From NCBI RefSeq assembly GCF_028553725.1, contig NZ_CP067128.1:1-64000 (forward strand): DNA of 64,000 nt, in the 5' to 3' direction. Below are positions 18,615 through 27,793 of the stretch, in pieces. The DNA comes from Paracoccus alcaliphilus. Its GTDB lineage: Bacteria > Pseudomonadota > Alphaproteobacteria > Rhodobacterales > Rhodobacteraceae. The notes beneath the pieces are model-generated. The model did not search any database, was not told where the DNA came from, and saw nothing but the letters and a program-made list of their open reading frames with translations. Every line of letters starts with the position of its first letter. The stretch's first letter is position 1. Made by a program: the position numbers and the translations under genes.

Positions 18615-20180
18615 CTATGCTGCGAGGCTTGACGGCTGGTTGAAGCGCCATGGCATGAGGTCTTCGATACCGCTTTGTGGGTGACCGTCGAGGATGGCGC
18701 GCAGTGTGGCGGCGAGATAGTCGACCGGGTTCACGTCGGACATCTTGCAGGTAGCGACCAGCGAGGCGAGCATAGCCCAGTTTTCGGCGCCGACTTCATT
18801 CCCGGCGAAGAGTGCATTTTTTCTTGTCAGGGCAATCGGCCTGATCTGGTTCTCGACCGGGTTGGTGTCGAGCTCCAGCATGCCGTGCTCGAGGAAGCGG
18901 ATCAGTCCGGGCCAGTGCGCGAGGGAGTAGCGGATGTCTTCGGCAAGCTGGGATTTCTGCGGTATGCGCGAGAGTTGGGCTTCCAGCCAGGGTTTCAGCG
19001 CCGCGATGATCGGGGCCGAATGCTCACGCCGGGCAGCAAGGCGCATAGCGGCCTCCTTGCTCCGCACGGACTTCTCGATCTGATAAAGCAGCGCGATCTG
19101 GCGCAGCATTTCCTCGGCAATGGGTGAGCCATCGCTCTCGAAGCGCTTTACGAAGCGGCGGCGGACATGGGTCCAGCAATAGACCAGTTGCCACGGGCCA
19201 TTGTCGCGCGCGATCTCGGTCATCGCGTTGTAGGACTGGTAGGCGTCGCATTGCAGGAAGCGGCCGTGGTATCCGGCGAGGAAGTTCAGCGGATGCGCCT
19301 TACCCCGGCCAGGGGCATAGTGGAAGAGCACGATGGGTGGGCCAGCCCCGCCATGGCCGCGATCATCGGATACGACGGCCCAGAAGAATCCGCTCTTGGT
19401 GCGTTTCAGGCCCGGTTCCAGCACCGGCGCGCGGGTTTCATCCACGAAGATGCGGTCTGCGCCACGCAGATGGGCACGCATCTGGTTGATGACGGGCATC
19501 AGGTGGAAACAGGCGCGCCCGACCCAGTTGCCGAGTGTGCCGCGGTCCAGATCGATCCCTTGCCGCTTGAAGATCTCGGCCTGCCGATAAAACGGCAGGT
19601 GGTCACCGAACTTCGAGACGATAATCCAGGCGATGAAGAGTTCCGTGGGCAGCCCGCCGGGCACGACATGCTCGGGGGCATGGGCCTGCGCGACAGCTTG
19701 CGAGCAACGGCGGCAGGCGTATTTCGGGCGCCGCGTGACCAGCACCCGGAACTGGGCGGGGATCACGTCGAGACGTTCGGACACGTCTTCCCCGATCCTG
19801 GACATCTCGCCGCATCCACAGGGACAGAGCGTGCTGGCAGGCTCGATCACGCGCTCAACCCGAGGCAGATGGGACGGCAGATGCCCGCGGTTGCGCTTGG
19901 GCTTGCGGGGTGTTTCCCCGCGCGCCCGCTGCATCGCCGCTTCGGCCTTTTCTTGTGCTGCCTCGAGCACACCTTGAGCAAATTCGGCATCTTCCAGGGG
20001 CAGGTTGAACTGGTCGGGCGAGAGCTTTTCGGAGCGCTTGCCGAATTTCTCGCGCTGCGCCGCGTGCAGGATATCCTGCAGCCGCCGATTGGCCTCTTGC
20101 GTCTCGGCCAGCGTCGCCTCCACCTCGGCGAGGCGGGCCTTCAGCAGGGCGTTTTCGCGCGCAAGTTCAGCTGTTTCCAT
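18615..20180 (-). CDS. tnpC: IS66 transposase TnpC
   Basis: A 521-residue IS66 transposase (METAELARENALLKARL coiled coil, CPCGCGEMSRIGEDVSERLD, DRIFVDETRAPVLEPG, FLQCDAYQSYNAM, DTNPVENQIRPIALTRKNALF). I chose the ATG at 20180; the frame is open further upstream but without family similarity. Complete. Confidence 0.92.
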   Translation of the reverse strand: METAELARENALLKARLAEVEATLAETQEANRRLQDILHAAQREKFGKRSEKLSPDQFNLPLEDAEFAQGVLEAAQEKAEAAMQRARGETPRKPKRNRGHLPSHLPRVERVIEPASTLCPCGCGEMSRIGEDVSERLDVIPAQFRVLVTRRPKYACRRCSQAVAQAHAPEHVVPGGLPTELFIAWIIVSKFGDHLPFYRQAEIFKRQGIDLDRGTLGNWVGRACFHLMPVINQMRAHLRGADRIFVDETRAPVLEPGLKRTKSGFFWAVVSDDRGHGGAGPPIVLFHYAPGRGKAHPLNFLAGYHGRFLQCDAYQSYNAMTEIARDNGPWQLVYCWTHVRRRFVKRFESDGSPIAEEMLRQIALLYQIEKSVRSKEAAMRLAARREHSAPIIAALKPWLEAQLSRIPQKSQLAEDIRYSLAHWPGLIRFLEHGMLELDTNPVENQIRPIALTRKNALFAGNEVGAENWAMLASLVATCKMSDVNPVDYLAATLRAILDGHPQSGIEDLMPWRFNQPSSLAA

Positions 20181-20248
20181 GGCGGGAAGTGAATCACAGG
20201 ATGCCCTTGCAGGCCAGCAAAAACAGGCGTTTCGACGCAGCCTGCCAG

Positions 20249-20605
20249 TCACCCCGCCGCCAGCGGGCGCCGCGCCCGTTCGGGTCGGACCAGCCGCCAA
20301 TCCACGCCCTCAAACAGCGCTGCAAACTGCGCTCCGGACATGCGCATGACCCCGTCGCGCACCTGTGGCCAGACGAACTTGCCGCCCTCGAGCCGCTTGT
20401 GAACCAGCACCATCCCGGTCTGATCCCAGATCAAGAGCTTGATCCGATCCGCCCGCTTCGCTCGGAACACAAAGGCGGCTCCGCAGAACGGGTCCATCCC
20501 GAACATCTCCTGCACCGCCAGTGCCAGGCCGTCGATTCCCTTGCGAAAGTCGACAGGCCGGGTCGCCACGAAGACCTTCACCGGGCCGCCCTGGCCGAAC
20601 ATCAC
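20249..20605 (-). CDS. tnpB: IS66 accessory protein TnpB
   Basis: A 118-residue IS66 Orf2 protein (VFVATRPVDFRKGIDGLALA, FRAKRADRIKLLIWDQTGMV). It overlaps tnpA by four bases. Complete. Confidence 0.92.
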   Translation of the reverse strand: MMFGQGGPVKVFVATRPVDFRKGIDGLALAVQEMFGMDPFCGAAFVFRAKRADRIKLLIWDQTGMVLVHKRLEGGKFVWPQVRDGVMRMSGAQFAALFEGVDWRLVRPERARRPLAAG

Positions 20606-21042
20606 GACGCCGCTGCCCGTGCCGCGCGGATTGCCCGGGTCAGTTGGCCCTCGTCGACACCAGGACCCGCGCGGATGGCGATGTCGCCCACCACGATTTC
20701 GAGATCGGACCCGGCGACAGCCGCCGAAGCCTCAGTCGCGCTGTCATCAACCACCAGTTCCGCGAAGAACGGCAAGGCCGCCACGCTTTCGGGCACCACC
20801 AAATTACCTTTGCGTATCTGCTTGCGCCAATCGTAAATCTGCCAGCGGGTCGTGCCGTGCTTGCGCGCAGTATCTGCGACCGTCACCCCGGGCATCATGC
20901 TCTCCGCCGCGATCCGCGCCCGCTCTGCCTTCGTCCGCCGCCGACGACCGCTTGGCCCCCCGATCACCTCAAGCCGCGAGACCCCGACGCCTATAGAGCC
21001 GTCCAATTGGACGCCCATTTTGCCGTCTCTCTCCAAATCCAA
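20602..21042 (-). CDS. tnpA: IS66 accessory protein TnpA
   Basis: A 146-residue helix-turn-helix protein (RRRTKAERARIAAESMMPGV, VADTARKHGTTRWQIYDWRK) of the IS66 OrfA type. It is the first gene of element B. Confidence 0.88.
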   Translation of the reverse strand: MDLERDGKMGVQLDGSIGVGVSRLEVIGGPSGRRRRTKAERARIAAESMMPGVTVADTARKHGTTRWQIYDWRKQIRKGNLVVPESVAALPFFAELVVDDSATEASAAVAGSDLEIVVGDIAIRAGPGVDEGQLTRAIRAARAAAS

Positions 21043-21875
21043 AACCTCCGCTGCACATGTCCAGCGGAGAATGAAGGCATCAACTCAAAAATGGCAGGAG
21101 GGGATCGGCGTCGCGCTTACTAATGGCCTACTTGGCGCGCTGAGGATTGGGTATACCGACAATGCGATTGCGGGGCCGCTACCGGGAATTCTAAAGATCT
21201 TTCAGGAGCGAATGCCTGGCATTGTCCTGCGGCCTCATCATGATGTGACGGTCTCGCAGCTCGACAAACTCGAGCGGGGCGAACTAGATTTTGGCTTTGT
21301 CACCGGGCCGATCAGCCGATCAGGCTTCGAGCAGTGTCTTGTCGAGGCCGAGCGCTTCGTCTGCGTGACTTATGACACGCACCCGCTTTCAAAGCGCTCA
21401 TCCATACGAATGGAAGACCTCGCAGCCGAGAATTTCGTCCACGGCTCCGCAGCCGATTGGGAACATTTCCATTCCTACCTGATCCCGCTGTGCCGTCGTG
21501 CAGGTTTCATGCCACGCATCGTTCAGGAGGCCTTCAATTCTGCCGGCATACTCGGGCTGGTAGAATGCGGAATGGGCATCACCGTACTCACCGAAAACGT
21601 CCGAAATTTCGTTGGAGCCAATCTTGTAGTTCTGCCAATCACTGACATTTCGGAGAAATTGCAGACAGTCGCGGTCTGGCGCAGCGAGCCGAAGGAGGTC
21701 TTGAAGGAGCATTTTGTGACATTCTTAAGGGCGGAACTCTCAGCGGCGCAGGCCGCAAGAACTTCTCGACGAGACAAAAACCAATGTGACATCACCTGAT
21801 GGCAGACCGAAGTTTTGCACGTATGACAGAAACCTGTACTGCTCGCTGCCCCGCAGATGCTGCAGTTGTGCGTGC

Positions 21876-22898
21876 TCAGCTGAGGAAGTGGAGGCCTGCG
21901 ACGACGAAGATGCCGAGGAAGACGGTTTCAGCCACGATCAGGCCAATGGCGATCCCTCCGACATCGAGCATCTTGGCCAGCGAGGTTTTGATGCCCACGG
22001 CGGCAATGGCGATCAGCAGCGCCCAGCGGCTGAGAACGCCCGCCCATTCCGCCACGACGGCCGGGATCACGCCGACCGAGTTCAGCGCCGCCAAGGCCAA
22101 GAAGCCCAAAACGAACCCTGGCAATAGCGGCGGGCGCCTGCCGCCCTCCTGGTCCGCCAGTCCGCGCGCCCGGATCACCAGCGAGAAGCACAACACCACG
22201 GGGGCCAGCATCGACACGCGGATCAATTTGACCAAAGTCGCTGTTTCGCCTGTTTCAGGTCCTATAGAAAAACCCGCGCCGACTACTTGGGCCACGTCAT
22301 GGATGGTGCCGCCCAAGAACACCCCGCTGTCGCGCGCCGTGAAGCCAAACAAGCTTGAGAGCATCGGGTAGAGAACCATTGCCACCGTGGACAGCACCGT
22401 CACCGACAGCACGGTAAAGGCCAGATCGCGTTCCGAACGTTCGTGGCGCGGCAGCACCGCGGCAATGGCCATGGCGGCCGAGGCGCCGCAGATCGCCACC
22501 GAGCCACCAGTCAGGAGCGCAAAACGCCAGCCCCTGCCGACAAAGCGCGCCGCCACCAGCCCGAATAGAATGGTCAGCACTACGCCCGCCACCACCAGGG
22601 CGATGGCCGGACCGCCCAGCCCCGCCAGCATGTCCACGCTGATCCGCGCACCCAGCAGCGCTACCCCCAGCCGCAGCACCGTGCGCGCGGTCAGCGCCAC
22701 GCCCGGCGCGGTGCGCGTGCCCTCCTCGGCCAGGAAGTTCAGCGCCAGACCCAGCAGCAGCGCCAGAAGCATGGCAGGGGCGCCGTAATGTTCCGACAGG
22801 AACTGCGCCGTCGCCGCCACCAGAACCGACACCGCAAAGCCGGGCCAACAGGATCGCGTGACCTCAAGCGCCGAGGGCGATATGTTCAGAGTCGCCAT
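21876..22898 (-). CDS. YeiH/UPF0324-family putative sulfate or sulfite exporter
   Basis: A 340-residue membrane protein with about ten hydrophobic segments. The YeiH signature is clear: LTGGSVAICGASAAMAIAAV, then GVFLGGTIHDVAQVVGAGF. Members of this family are found in taurine, cysteate and isethionate clusters, where they are proposed to export the sulfite or sulfate left after desulfonation. It is the last gene of the operon, nine bases after the hydrolase gene, and fits the sulfite released by CuyA. Confidence 0.85.
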   Translation of the reverse strand: MATLNISPSALEVTRSCWPGFAVSVLVAATAQFLSEHYGAPAMLLALLLGLALNFLAEEGTRTAPGVALTARTVLRLGVALLGARISVDMLAGLGGPAIALVVAGVVLTILFGLVAARFVGRGWRFALLTGGSVAICGASAAMAIAAVLPRHERSERDLAFTVLSVTVLSTVAMVLYPMLSSLFGFTARDSGVFLGGTIHDVAQVVGAGFSIGPETGETATLVKLIRVSMLAPVVLCFSLVIRARGLADQEGGRRPPLLPGFVLGFLALAALNSVGVIPAVVAEWAGVLSRWALLIAIAAVGIKTSLAKMLDVGGIAIGLIVAETVFLGIFVVAGLHFLS

Positions 22899-22906
22899 CT
22901 TGCATC

Positions 22907-23683
22907 CTATCCGGCTTTGACAGCCAGGGCCTCCGTTTCGCTGTGCATTGAGAGTTCCAGAAAATCCGACAGCAGCCGGTTGAAGATCTTGGGCTTTTCC
23001 TGGTGAACGTTGTGGGCCGCACCGGGCACCACCGCCAGCGACGCTCGCAGGATACCGCGCCAGAGCATTTCCGTCTGGCTCCAGCCATAAGAGCGGTCAC
23101 AATCGCCCCACAGGACCAGCGTCGGCGCGACAATAGTCCCAAGCCGGTCGCGTCCGTCCCAGCTTTCCATTGCGGTCAGCGCGGCCAAGGCGGCCTGCGA
23201 CCCGACGCGCGATGCCAGATCGGCGCAGCCGGGATAGCCAGGCGCCGCCTCGCCCGTCAGAAACCAGCTGGCGACGATGCGTTCGATTGCCGGTCCGAGG
23301 CCTTCGGACATGATACGCGCCCGCGATGCGGCGATCGGTTCGAACCGGTCCGGCAAGGCGCCCAGCGGCCCGGTGCCGTAGAGCACCAGCCGCCCGACCC
23401 GTGCCGGGGCCAAGGCGGCGATCTCTTGCGCGATCATGCCGCCCATCGAATGACCGACCAGATGAAAGGACTGGACACCCTGTTCGTCCAACTCGCGCAG
23501 GATGTCCTGCGCGAAGCCGGCGATGCTGTCGGGGGCGGCCTCGGTGCTACGCGCGCCAAAGCCGGGCAGATCGGGCGCGATGACCCGGATCCGCCCGCCG
23601 AACCGGGCAATCTGGTCGTGCCAATGCGCCGCGCCGCCCAGATAGCCGTGGACCAGGACAAGCGCGGAGGCAGCCTTACCCAT
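22907..23683 (-). CDS. Alpha/beta hydrolase
   Basis: A 258-residue hydrolase with the oxyanion motif LVHGYLGG (10-17), the nucleophile elbow GHSMGG (Ser79), an acid in LWGDCDRS and a histidine in PGAAHNVHQEKP. It is coupled within a few bases to the histidinol-dehydrogenase homologue and yeiH. It may hydrolyse an ester or amide conjugate of the imported sulfonate, but sequence alone cannot fix the substrate. Confidence 0.85.
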   Translation of the reverse strand: MGKAASALVLVHGYLGGAAHWHDQIARFGGRIRVIAPDLPGFGARSTEAAPDSIAGFAQDILRELDEQGVQSFHLVGHSMGGMIAQEIAALAPARVGRLVLYGTGPLGALPDRFEPIAASRARIMSEGLGPAIERIVASWFLTGEAAPGYPGCADLASRVGSQAALAALTAMESWDGRDRLGTIVAPTLVLWGDCDRSYGWSQTEMLWRGILRASLAVVPGAAHNVHQEKPKIFNRLLSDFLELSMHSETEALAVKAG

Positions 23684-23686
23684 GGA

Positions 23687-25000
23687 TCATCTTCCGCCCA
23701 CGGCTTCGTGGACCCGATCCGCGACGAACGTGTATTTCGCGATCCGGATGTCGGCGGTGCGGGCATGTCCTTCCATCCCCTCGAGGCGCGAGATGCGGGC
23801 CGTCGCCTCGGCCAGCGGCAGGACGGCGTCGGCGCGGGCCCGTTGCCAGGTGACCAGCTTCATGTACTTGTGGACCGAAAGGCCTCCGGTATAGCGCGCG
23901 GCCCCTGAGGTCGGCAGGACGTGGTTGGTGCCCGAAGCCTTGTCGCCGAAGGCCACCGTCGTCTCCTCGCCCAGAAACAGTGAGCCATAGCAGGACAGCC
24001 GCCCCAGCCACCAGTCCAGATCGCGTGCCTGCACGTGCAGATGCTCGGGCGCGATCCGGTCGGACAGGGCGGCCATGTCCTCTCGGCTGTCGCACAGGAA
24101 CACCTCGGCATAGTCGCGCCAAGCGGCCTCGGCATTGCGGCCGTTCATCTCGGGCAAGCTGGCGATCAGTGCGGGAACGCGCGCGATCACCGCTTCGGCC
24201 AGGGCGCGATCGTCGGTGATCAGCCAGACCGGCGAGTTGTAGCCATGCTCGGCCTGACCGACGAGATCCCAGGCCACGAATTCGGGATCGGCGCTGTCGT
24301 CGGCGATGATCAGGCTGTCGGTCGGCCCGGCGAACATATCGATGCCGACCTGGCCGAACAGCAGGCGCTTGGCCTCAGCGACGAACTGGTTACCCGGGCC
24401 GACCAGGATGTCGGCCTTGGGCAAGCCAAACAGGCCGTTGGCCATCGCGGCGACGCCCTGCACCCCGCCCATGGCCAGGATCGTGTCGGCCCCACAGAGG
24501 TCCGCCGTATAGACGATGGCGGGGTGGATGCCCCTGCCCTTCTGCGGCGGCGAGCAGGCGACGATGTGATGGCAGCCCGCGACCTTGGCCGTGGTCACCG
24601 TCATCATAGCGGACGCGATATGGGCATAACGCCCCCCCGGCACATAGCATCCGGCCGCATTGCAGGGGATCGCCCGCTGGCCCGCGAACAGGCCAGGCCT
24701 CAGTTCCACCTCGAAATCGCCGATCGTCGCCTTCTGGGCCTCGGCGAAGGTGCGGATGTTCTCATAGGCGTAGCGGATGTCGTCCTTGAGCTGCGGGCTG
24801 ACCTCGTCCGCCGCCGCGGCGATCTCGTCGCGGGTCAGGATCAGGTTGCCTTCGTAGCCGTCGAACTGCCGGGCATAGCGGCGGGCGGCCTCTTCACCAC
24901 TGGCCTCGATCTCGGCCAGGATCGTGCGGACAGTCTGTTCGATATCGGCGGCGTCCGTGGCCACGCTACGCGCGGCAGTCTTGAGCTGGGTCACGCCCAT
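23687..25000 (-). CDS. Histidinol-dehydrogenase homologue, HpsN type; candidate cysteinolate or DHPS dehydrogenase
   Basis: A 437-residue zinc- and NAD-dependent four-electron alcohol dehydrogenase. Zinc ligands of HisD are conserved as Gln249, His252 ([10 protein letters not shown]), Asp353 and His412, and the catalytic pair as Glu319-His320 (APEHLHV). The ATG at 25000 has a perfect ribosome site (AAGGAG); an earlier ATG lies inside the permease gene. Being on a plasmid without other his genes, next to cuyA and tauABC, it is not a biosynthetic HisD. HpsN oxidises 2,3-dihydroxypropanesulfonate to sulfolactate. HisD chemistry (amino alcohol to amino acid) would equally convert cysteinolate to cysteate, which the neighbouring racemase and lyase could use. 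Confidence 0.82.
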   Translation of the reverse strand: MGVTQLKTAARSVATDAADIEQTVRTILAEIEASGEEAARRYARQFDGYEGNLILTRDEIAAAADEVSPQLKDDIRYAYENIRTFAEAQKATIGDFEVELRPGLFAGQRAIPCNAAGCYVPGGRYAHIASAMMTVTTAKVAGCHHIVACSPPQKGRGIHPAIVYTADLCGADTILAMGGVQGVAAMANGLFGLPKADILVGPGNQFVAEAKRLLFGQVGIDMFAGPTDSLIIADDSADPEFVAWDLVGQAEHGYNSPVWLITDDRALAEAVIARVPALIASLPEMNGRNAEAAWRDYAEVFLCDSREDMAALSDRIAPEHLHVQARDLDWWLGRLSCYGSLFLGEETTVAFGDKASGTNHVLPTSGAARYTGGLSVHKYMKLVTWQRARADAVLPLAEATARISRLEGMEGHARTADIRIAKYTFVADRVHEAVGGR

Positions 25001-25047
25001 CTTCGGCTCCTTCAGGTCGGTTGTGTCGGTTGGCAGAGGGACGACGG

Positions 25048-25926
25048 CTACATCTTGCCCTTCCACGGCACCAAGCGCCGTTCGAGGAACCGCATCAGCA
25101 GGTCGAAAGCATAGGCGATAGCCGCGATCACGAAGATCCCCATGATCACCGTCGAGGTCTGCAGGAACTGCGAGGCGCTGAGCACCATGTAGCCGATGCC
25201 CTTTGTCGCCGCGACCATCTCGGCGGCGACCAGCGTCGTCCAGCCAAAGCCGATGCCGATGCGCATGGCTGTCAGGATCTCGGGCATCGCCGAGGGCAGG
25301 ATGACGTGGCGCAGCACCTGCCAGCGCGAGGCGCCAAAGGAATAGGCCGCGTGGATCTGTTCGATGGCGGCCGATCGGACTCCGGCCCGCGCCCCAAGGG
25401 CAATGGGGGCGAAAACCGACAAGAAGATCAGCAGCACCTTCGAGGTCTCGCCGATGCCGAACCAGATGATCATCAGCGGCAGATAGGCCAGCGGCGGGAC
25501 CGGACGATAGATCTCGATCGGGGGATCAAAGATGCCCCGCATGATCGGACTCATGCCCATCGCCAGCCCCAGCGGGATGCCAATTGCGCAGGCTAACAGG
25601 AAAGCGCCGAAAACGCGCGCGGTCGAGATCAGGATATGCTGCCAGAGCGGTGCGCCGGTAAAGCCGTTGACCCAGACATCGACGAACTTCTGTACGATTG
25701 AGTGCGGCGAGGGCACAAACAGTGGCTTGACCAGCCCTGTGGCGGTCACCGCCCACCAGACGAAGATCAGCGCCACGATTGTTGCAACGCTGAGCCAGGT
25801 GGTATTGCCTTGCCCGGGCACGCCGTAGGTTTCTCCGGGCCGAGTCGCCCGGGCTCGGGAAAAGGTCGAGAAGAGGCTAGTACGTGGTTTGCGAAGATGG
25901 GGGGCCATGGTGCTCTGATCGGTCAT
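25048..25926 (-). CDS. TauC/SsuC-type ABC transporter permease
   Basis: A 292-residue membrane protein of the sulfonate/taurine/nitrate permease family. About six hydrophobic segments and an EAA loop (EQIHAAYSFGASRWQVLRHV) are visible. It overlaps the ATPase gene by four bases. It should import the sulfonate delivered by the binding protein at 26765, and possibly also by the orphan one at 33944. Confidence 0.92.
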   Translation of the reverse strand: MTDQSTMAPHLRKPRTSLFSTFSRARATRPGETYGVPGQGNTTWLSVATIVALIFVWWAVTATGLVKPLFVPSPHSIVQKFVDVWVNGFTGAPLWQHILISTARVFGAFLLACAIGIPLGLAMGMSPIMRGIFDPPIEIYRPVPPLAYLPLMIIWFGIGETSKVLLIFLSVFAPIALGARAGVRSAAIEQIHAAYSFGASRWQVLRHVILPSAMPEILTAMRIGIGFGWTTLVAAEMVAATKGIGYMVLSASQFLQTSTVIMGIFVIAAIAYAFDLLMRFLERRLVPWKGKM

Positions 25927-26708
25927 GCGACCTGCTCCTCGTCGGCGAAGATGATGCGCAGCACCTCCTCGCGCAGTTCGATGAACTCGCGAGATGCCTT
26001 GACCTGACGGGCGGGAACCCCATCCAGAAAGCGTCGCGAGAACGGAAGGTCGAAACGGTAGGTAATACGGCCTGGGCGCGGCGACATGACAATCAGCTTG
26101 GTTCCCATAAACAATGCCTCCTCGACACTGTGGGTAATCAGGAAGACTGTCTTGCCGGTGTCCTTCCAGATCTTCAGGATCAGCTCCTGCGCACGTTCCC
26201 GGGTGAGAGCGTCAAGTGCCCCGAGCGGCTCGTCCATCAGCAGGATTTTGGGATCGCAGGTCAGTGCCCGAGCGATCCCAACGCGCTGTTGCATGCCACC
26301 AGACAGCGCATAGACGGGCGATTTCTCGAAACCTGACAGGCCCAGAAGCGCGATGAAGCGGTCAGCGACTGCATCGGCTGCTGAGCCTTTGCCTTGCAGC
26401 TTCAGCCCGAAGGCGACATTGTCGCGCACATTGAGCCAAGGCAGCAGAGCGTGCTTCTGAAACACGACAGAGCGGTCGGCGCCCGGTCCAGCGACGTCAC
26501 TGCCGTCTAGCACGATTTTGCCCGTAGAGGGCGACAAAAAGCCTGCGATCAGGTTGAGCAGCGTCGACTTACCGCAACCCGACGCCCCCAGGGCGACGAC
26601 GAAGTCGTGTTCGTCCACGTCCAAGTTGATGTTGCTGAGAGCCTCGACAGGCGCCCGGCCGGCCTGCGCCGGATAGATGACTGATGCGTTGCGAATTTCC
26701 AGTGCCAT
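25923..26708 (-). CDS. TauB/SsuB-type ABC transporter ATPase
   Basis: A 261-residue ATPase: Walker A GASGCGKST (41-49), Q-loop in VVFQKHALLPW, signature ALSGGMQQRVGIARAL, Walker B ILLMDEPLGALD and the switch histidine in FLITHSVEEA. The ATG at 26708 has the ribosome site AGGAAGG; an upstream extension is open but runs through the intergenic gap. Coupled to the permease gene by an ATGA overlap. Confidence 0.92.
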   Translation of the reverse strand: MALEIRNASVIYPAQAGRAPVEALSNINLDVDEHDFVVALGASGCGKSTLLNLIAGFLSPSTGKIVLDGSDVAGPGADRSVVFQKHALLPWLNVRDNVAFGLKLQGKGSAADAVADRFIALLGLSGFEKSPVYALSGGMQQRVGIARALTCDPKILLMDEPLGALDALTRERAQELILKIWKDTGKTVFLITHSVEEALFMGTKLIVMSPRPGRITYRFDLPFSRRFLDGVPARQVKASREFIELREEVLRIIFADEEQVA

Positions 26709-26764
26709 TCGACTGCCTTCCTTTCCTGCGCGCCAGCCCCGCCGGGCGCGGATGAGTTGAGGGG

Positions 26765-27754
26765 TTACTTCGCGACCGACAGAAAGTCGGCCGTGACGAA
26801 AGGCGTGTAATCGTCGCTGGCGCTGTCGATCCGGCCAGCTTCCTTTAGAAACTCGGCCGTGGACTTCAGCGCTTCCGCGATACCCCCACCCAGCCATTCG
26901 GGCTTGGCCTGCTCAGCGGCGGGCAGGAAGGAATAGCCCTCAAGGATCGCGGGCACCTGCGCAGGATCGGCGCCGGTATAGCTGGCGATGGTCTGGACTT
27001 CGGGGCTGTCCGGGGTCCAGGCGGCCGCGTTGTCCAGATAGGCCTGGTTGGCCGCATCGACGGTCTGCACGAAGGCCTGCAACGCCTCCTTGTTTTCGGC
27101 GGCGAAATCCGTGTTCACCACCCAGCCGTCAAAGGTCGGATAGCCCCAGCCTGCCGTTTCGTCGGCACCAACCAGCCGCGTGCCAGTTTGCAGGATTTCT
27201 TCTTGCACCGGTTGCCAGATAAAGGCGGCGTCGATGGCTTCCTGCTGCCAAGCGGCAGCGATCTGGTCGGGCGGCATGGACATGATGGTCACGTCATTGC
27301 TGCCCAGTTCGGCATGGGCTAGGGCCCCCATTAGCGAAAAATGTGCCGTCGATCCGACCGGCACCGCGATGCGCTTACCCTTGAGATCGGCCAGCGTCTC
27401 AATGCCCGAACCATTGCGCACGATCAGGCTTTCGGCGGTGCCGATCACTTGCGCCAGCATGAACATCTGAAGATCCACACCCTGAGTGGCGGCGATCGCC
27501 AGCGGCGAGGAACCCAGTTCCGCCAGCTTGATGTCGCCCGACGCCATGGCGGCGATCACGTCGGCGCCCGAGGCGAACTTGCGCCACTCCACGTCCCAGC
27601 TGGTGGCATCTGAGAATTTGCCCTCCGCCGCGGCGACCTGCATCGGGGTGGGGTTTCCGAAGTGACCGATCACGACGGTCTCGGCACCGGCGGCGCCGGC
27701 CAGGGCCAGCAGTGCGGCGGTGGTCGTCAGCGTTCTACAAAAATATCCAAGCAT
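26765..27754 (-). CDS. TauA-type sulfonate-binding periplasmic protein
   Basis: A 329-residue binding protein with a signal peptide (about 1-24, ending AAGA before ETVVIGHFG). Typical TauA segments are ASGDIKLAELGSSPLAIA, KGKRIAVPVGSTAHFSL and DAAFIWQPVQEEIL. It is closely related to the orphan protein at 33944. The conserved pocket segments suggest a small amino-sulfonate such as taurine or a relative, here perhaps cysteate or cysteinolate. Confidence 0.9.
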   Translation of the reverse strand: MLGYFCRTLTTTAALLALAGAAGAETVVIGHFGNPTPMQVAAAEGKFSDATSWDVEWRKFASGADVIAAMASGDIKLAELGSSPLAIAATQGVDLQMFMLAQVIGTAESLIVRNGSGIETLADLKGKRIAVPVGSTAHFSLMGALAHAELGSNDVTIMSMPPDQIAAAWQQEAIDAAFIWQPVQEEILQTGTRLVGADETAGWGYPTFDGWVVNTDFAAENKEALQAFVQTVDAANQAYLDNAAAWTPDSPEVQTIASYTGADPAQVPAILEGYSFLPAAEQAKPEWLGGGIAEALKSTAEFLKEAGRIDSASDDYTPFVTADFLSVAK

Positions 27755-27793
27755 CTCTTTTCCCTGTTGTTGGTTGAATCCGTGGCGCGCCGC

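Larger units (their letters stand above)
18595..21120 (-). mobile_element. IS66-family insertion sequence B
   Basis: A 2526-bp element with terminal repeats GTAAGCGCGACG (exact at both ends), flanked by the exact 8-bp duplication TAATGGCC (18587-18594 and 21121-21128). It carries tnpA, tnpB and tnpC leftward. It interrupts a LysR gene. Its sequence is clearly different from IS66 A, so these are separate arrivals. Confidence 0.94.
18529..21799 (+). pseudogene. LysR-family regulator, N-terminus lost and body split by IS66 B
   Basis: Removing IS66 B (18595-21120) and one copy of its target duplication joins 18529-18594 to 21121-21799 in one frame: the peptide LEHTVEKTRAAHNG continues into LLGALRIGYTDN and the LysR effector domain (GELDFGFVTGP, FICV-like FVCVTYDTHPLS, NSAGILGLVECGMGITVL). 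The helix-turn-helix part is absent, because the frame stops at the IS903-group element end at 15804 once IS66 A is removed too. It is dead as a regulator. It lies just downstream of yeiH on the other strand and may once have controlled the cysteate operon. Confidence 0.8.

Noticed and set aside
23687..25000. Histidine biosynthesis gene hisD
   Set aside because: No other his genes are present and both copies lie in catabolic operons; the fold and residues are shared but the role is not.
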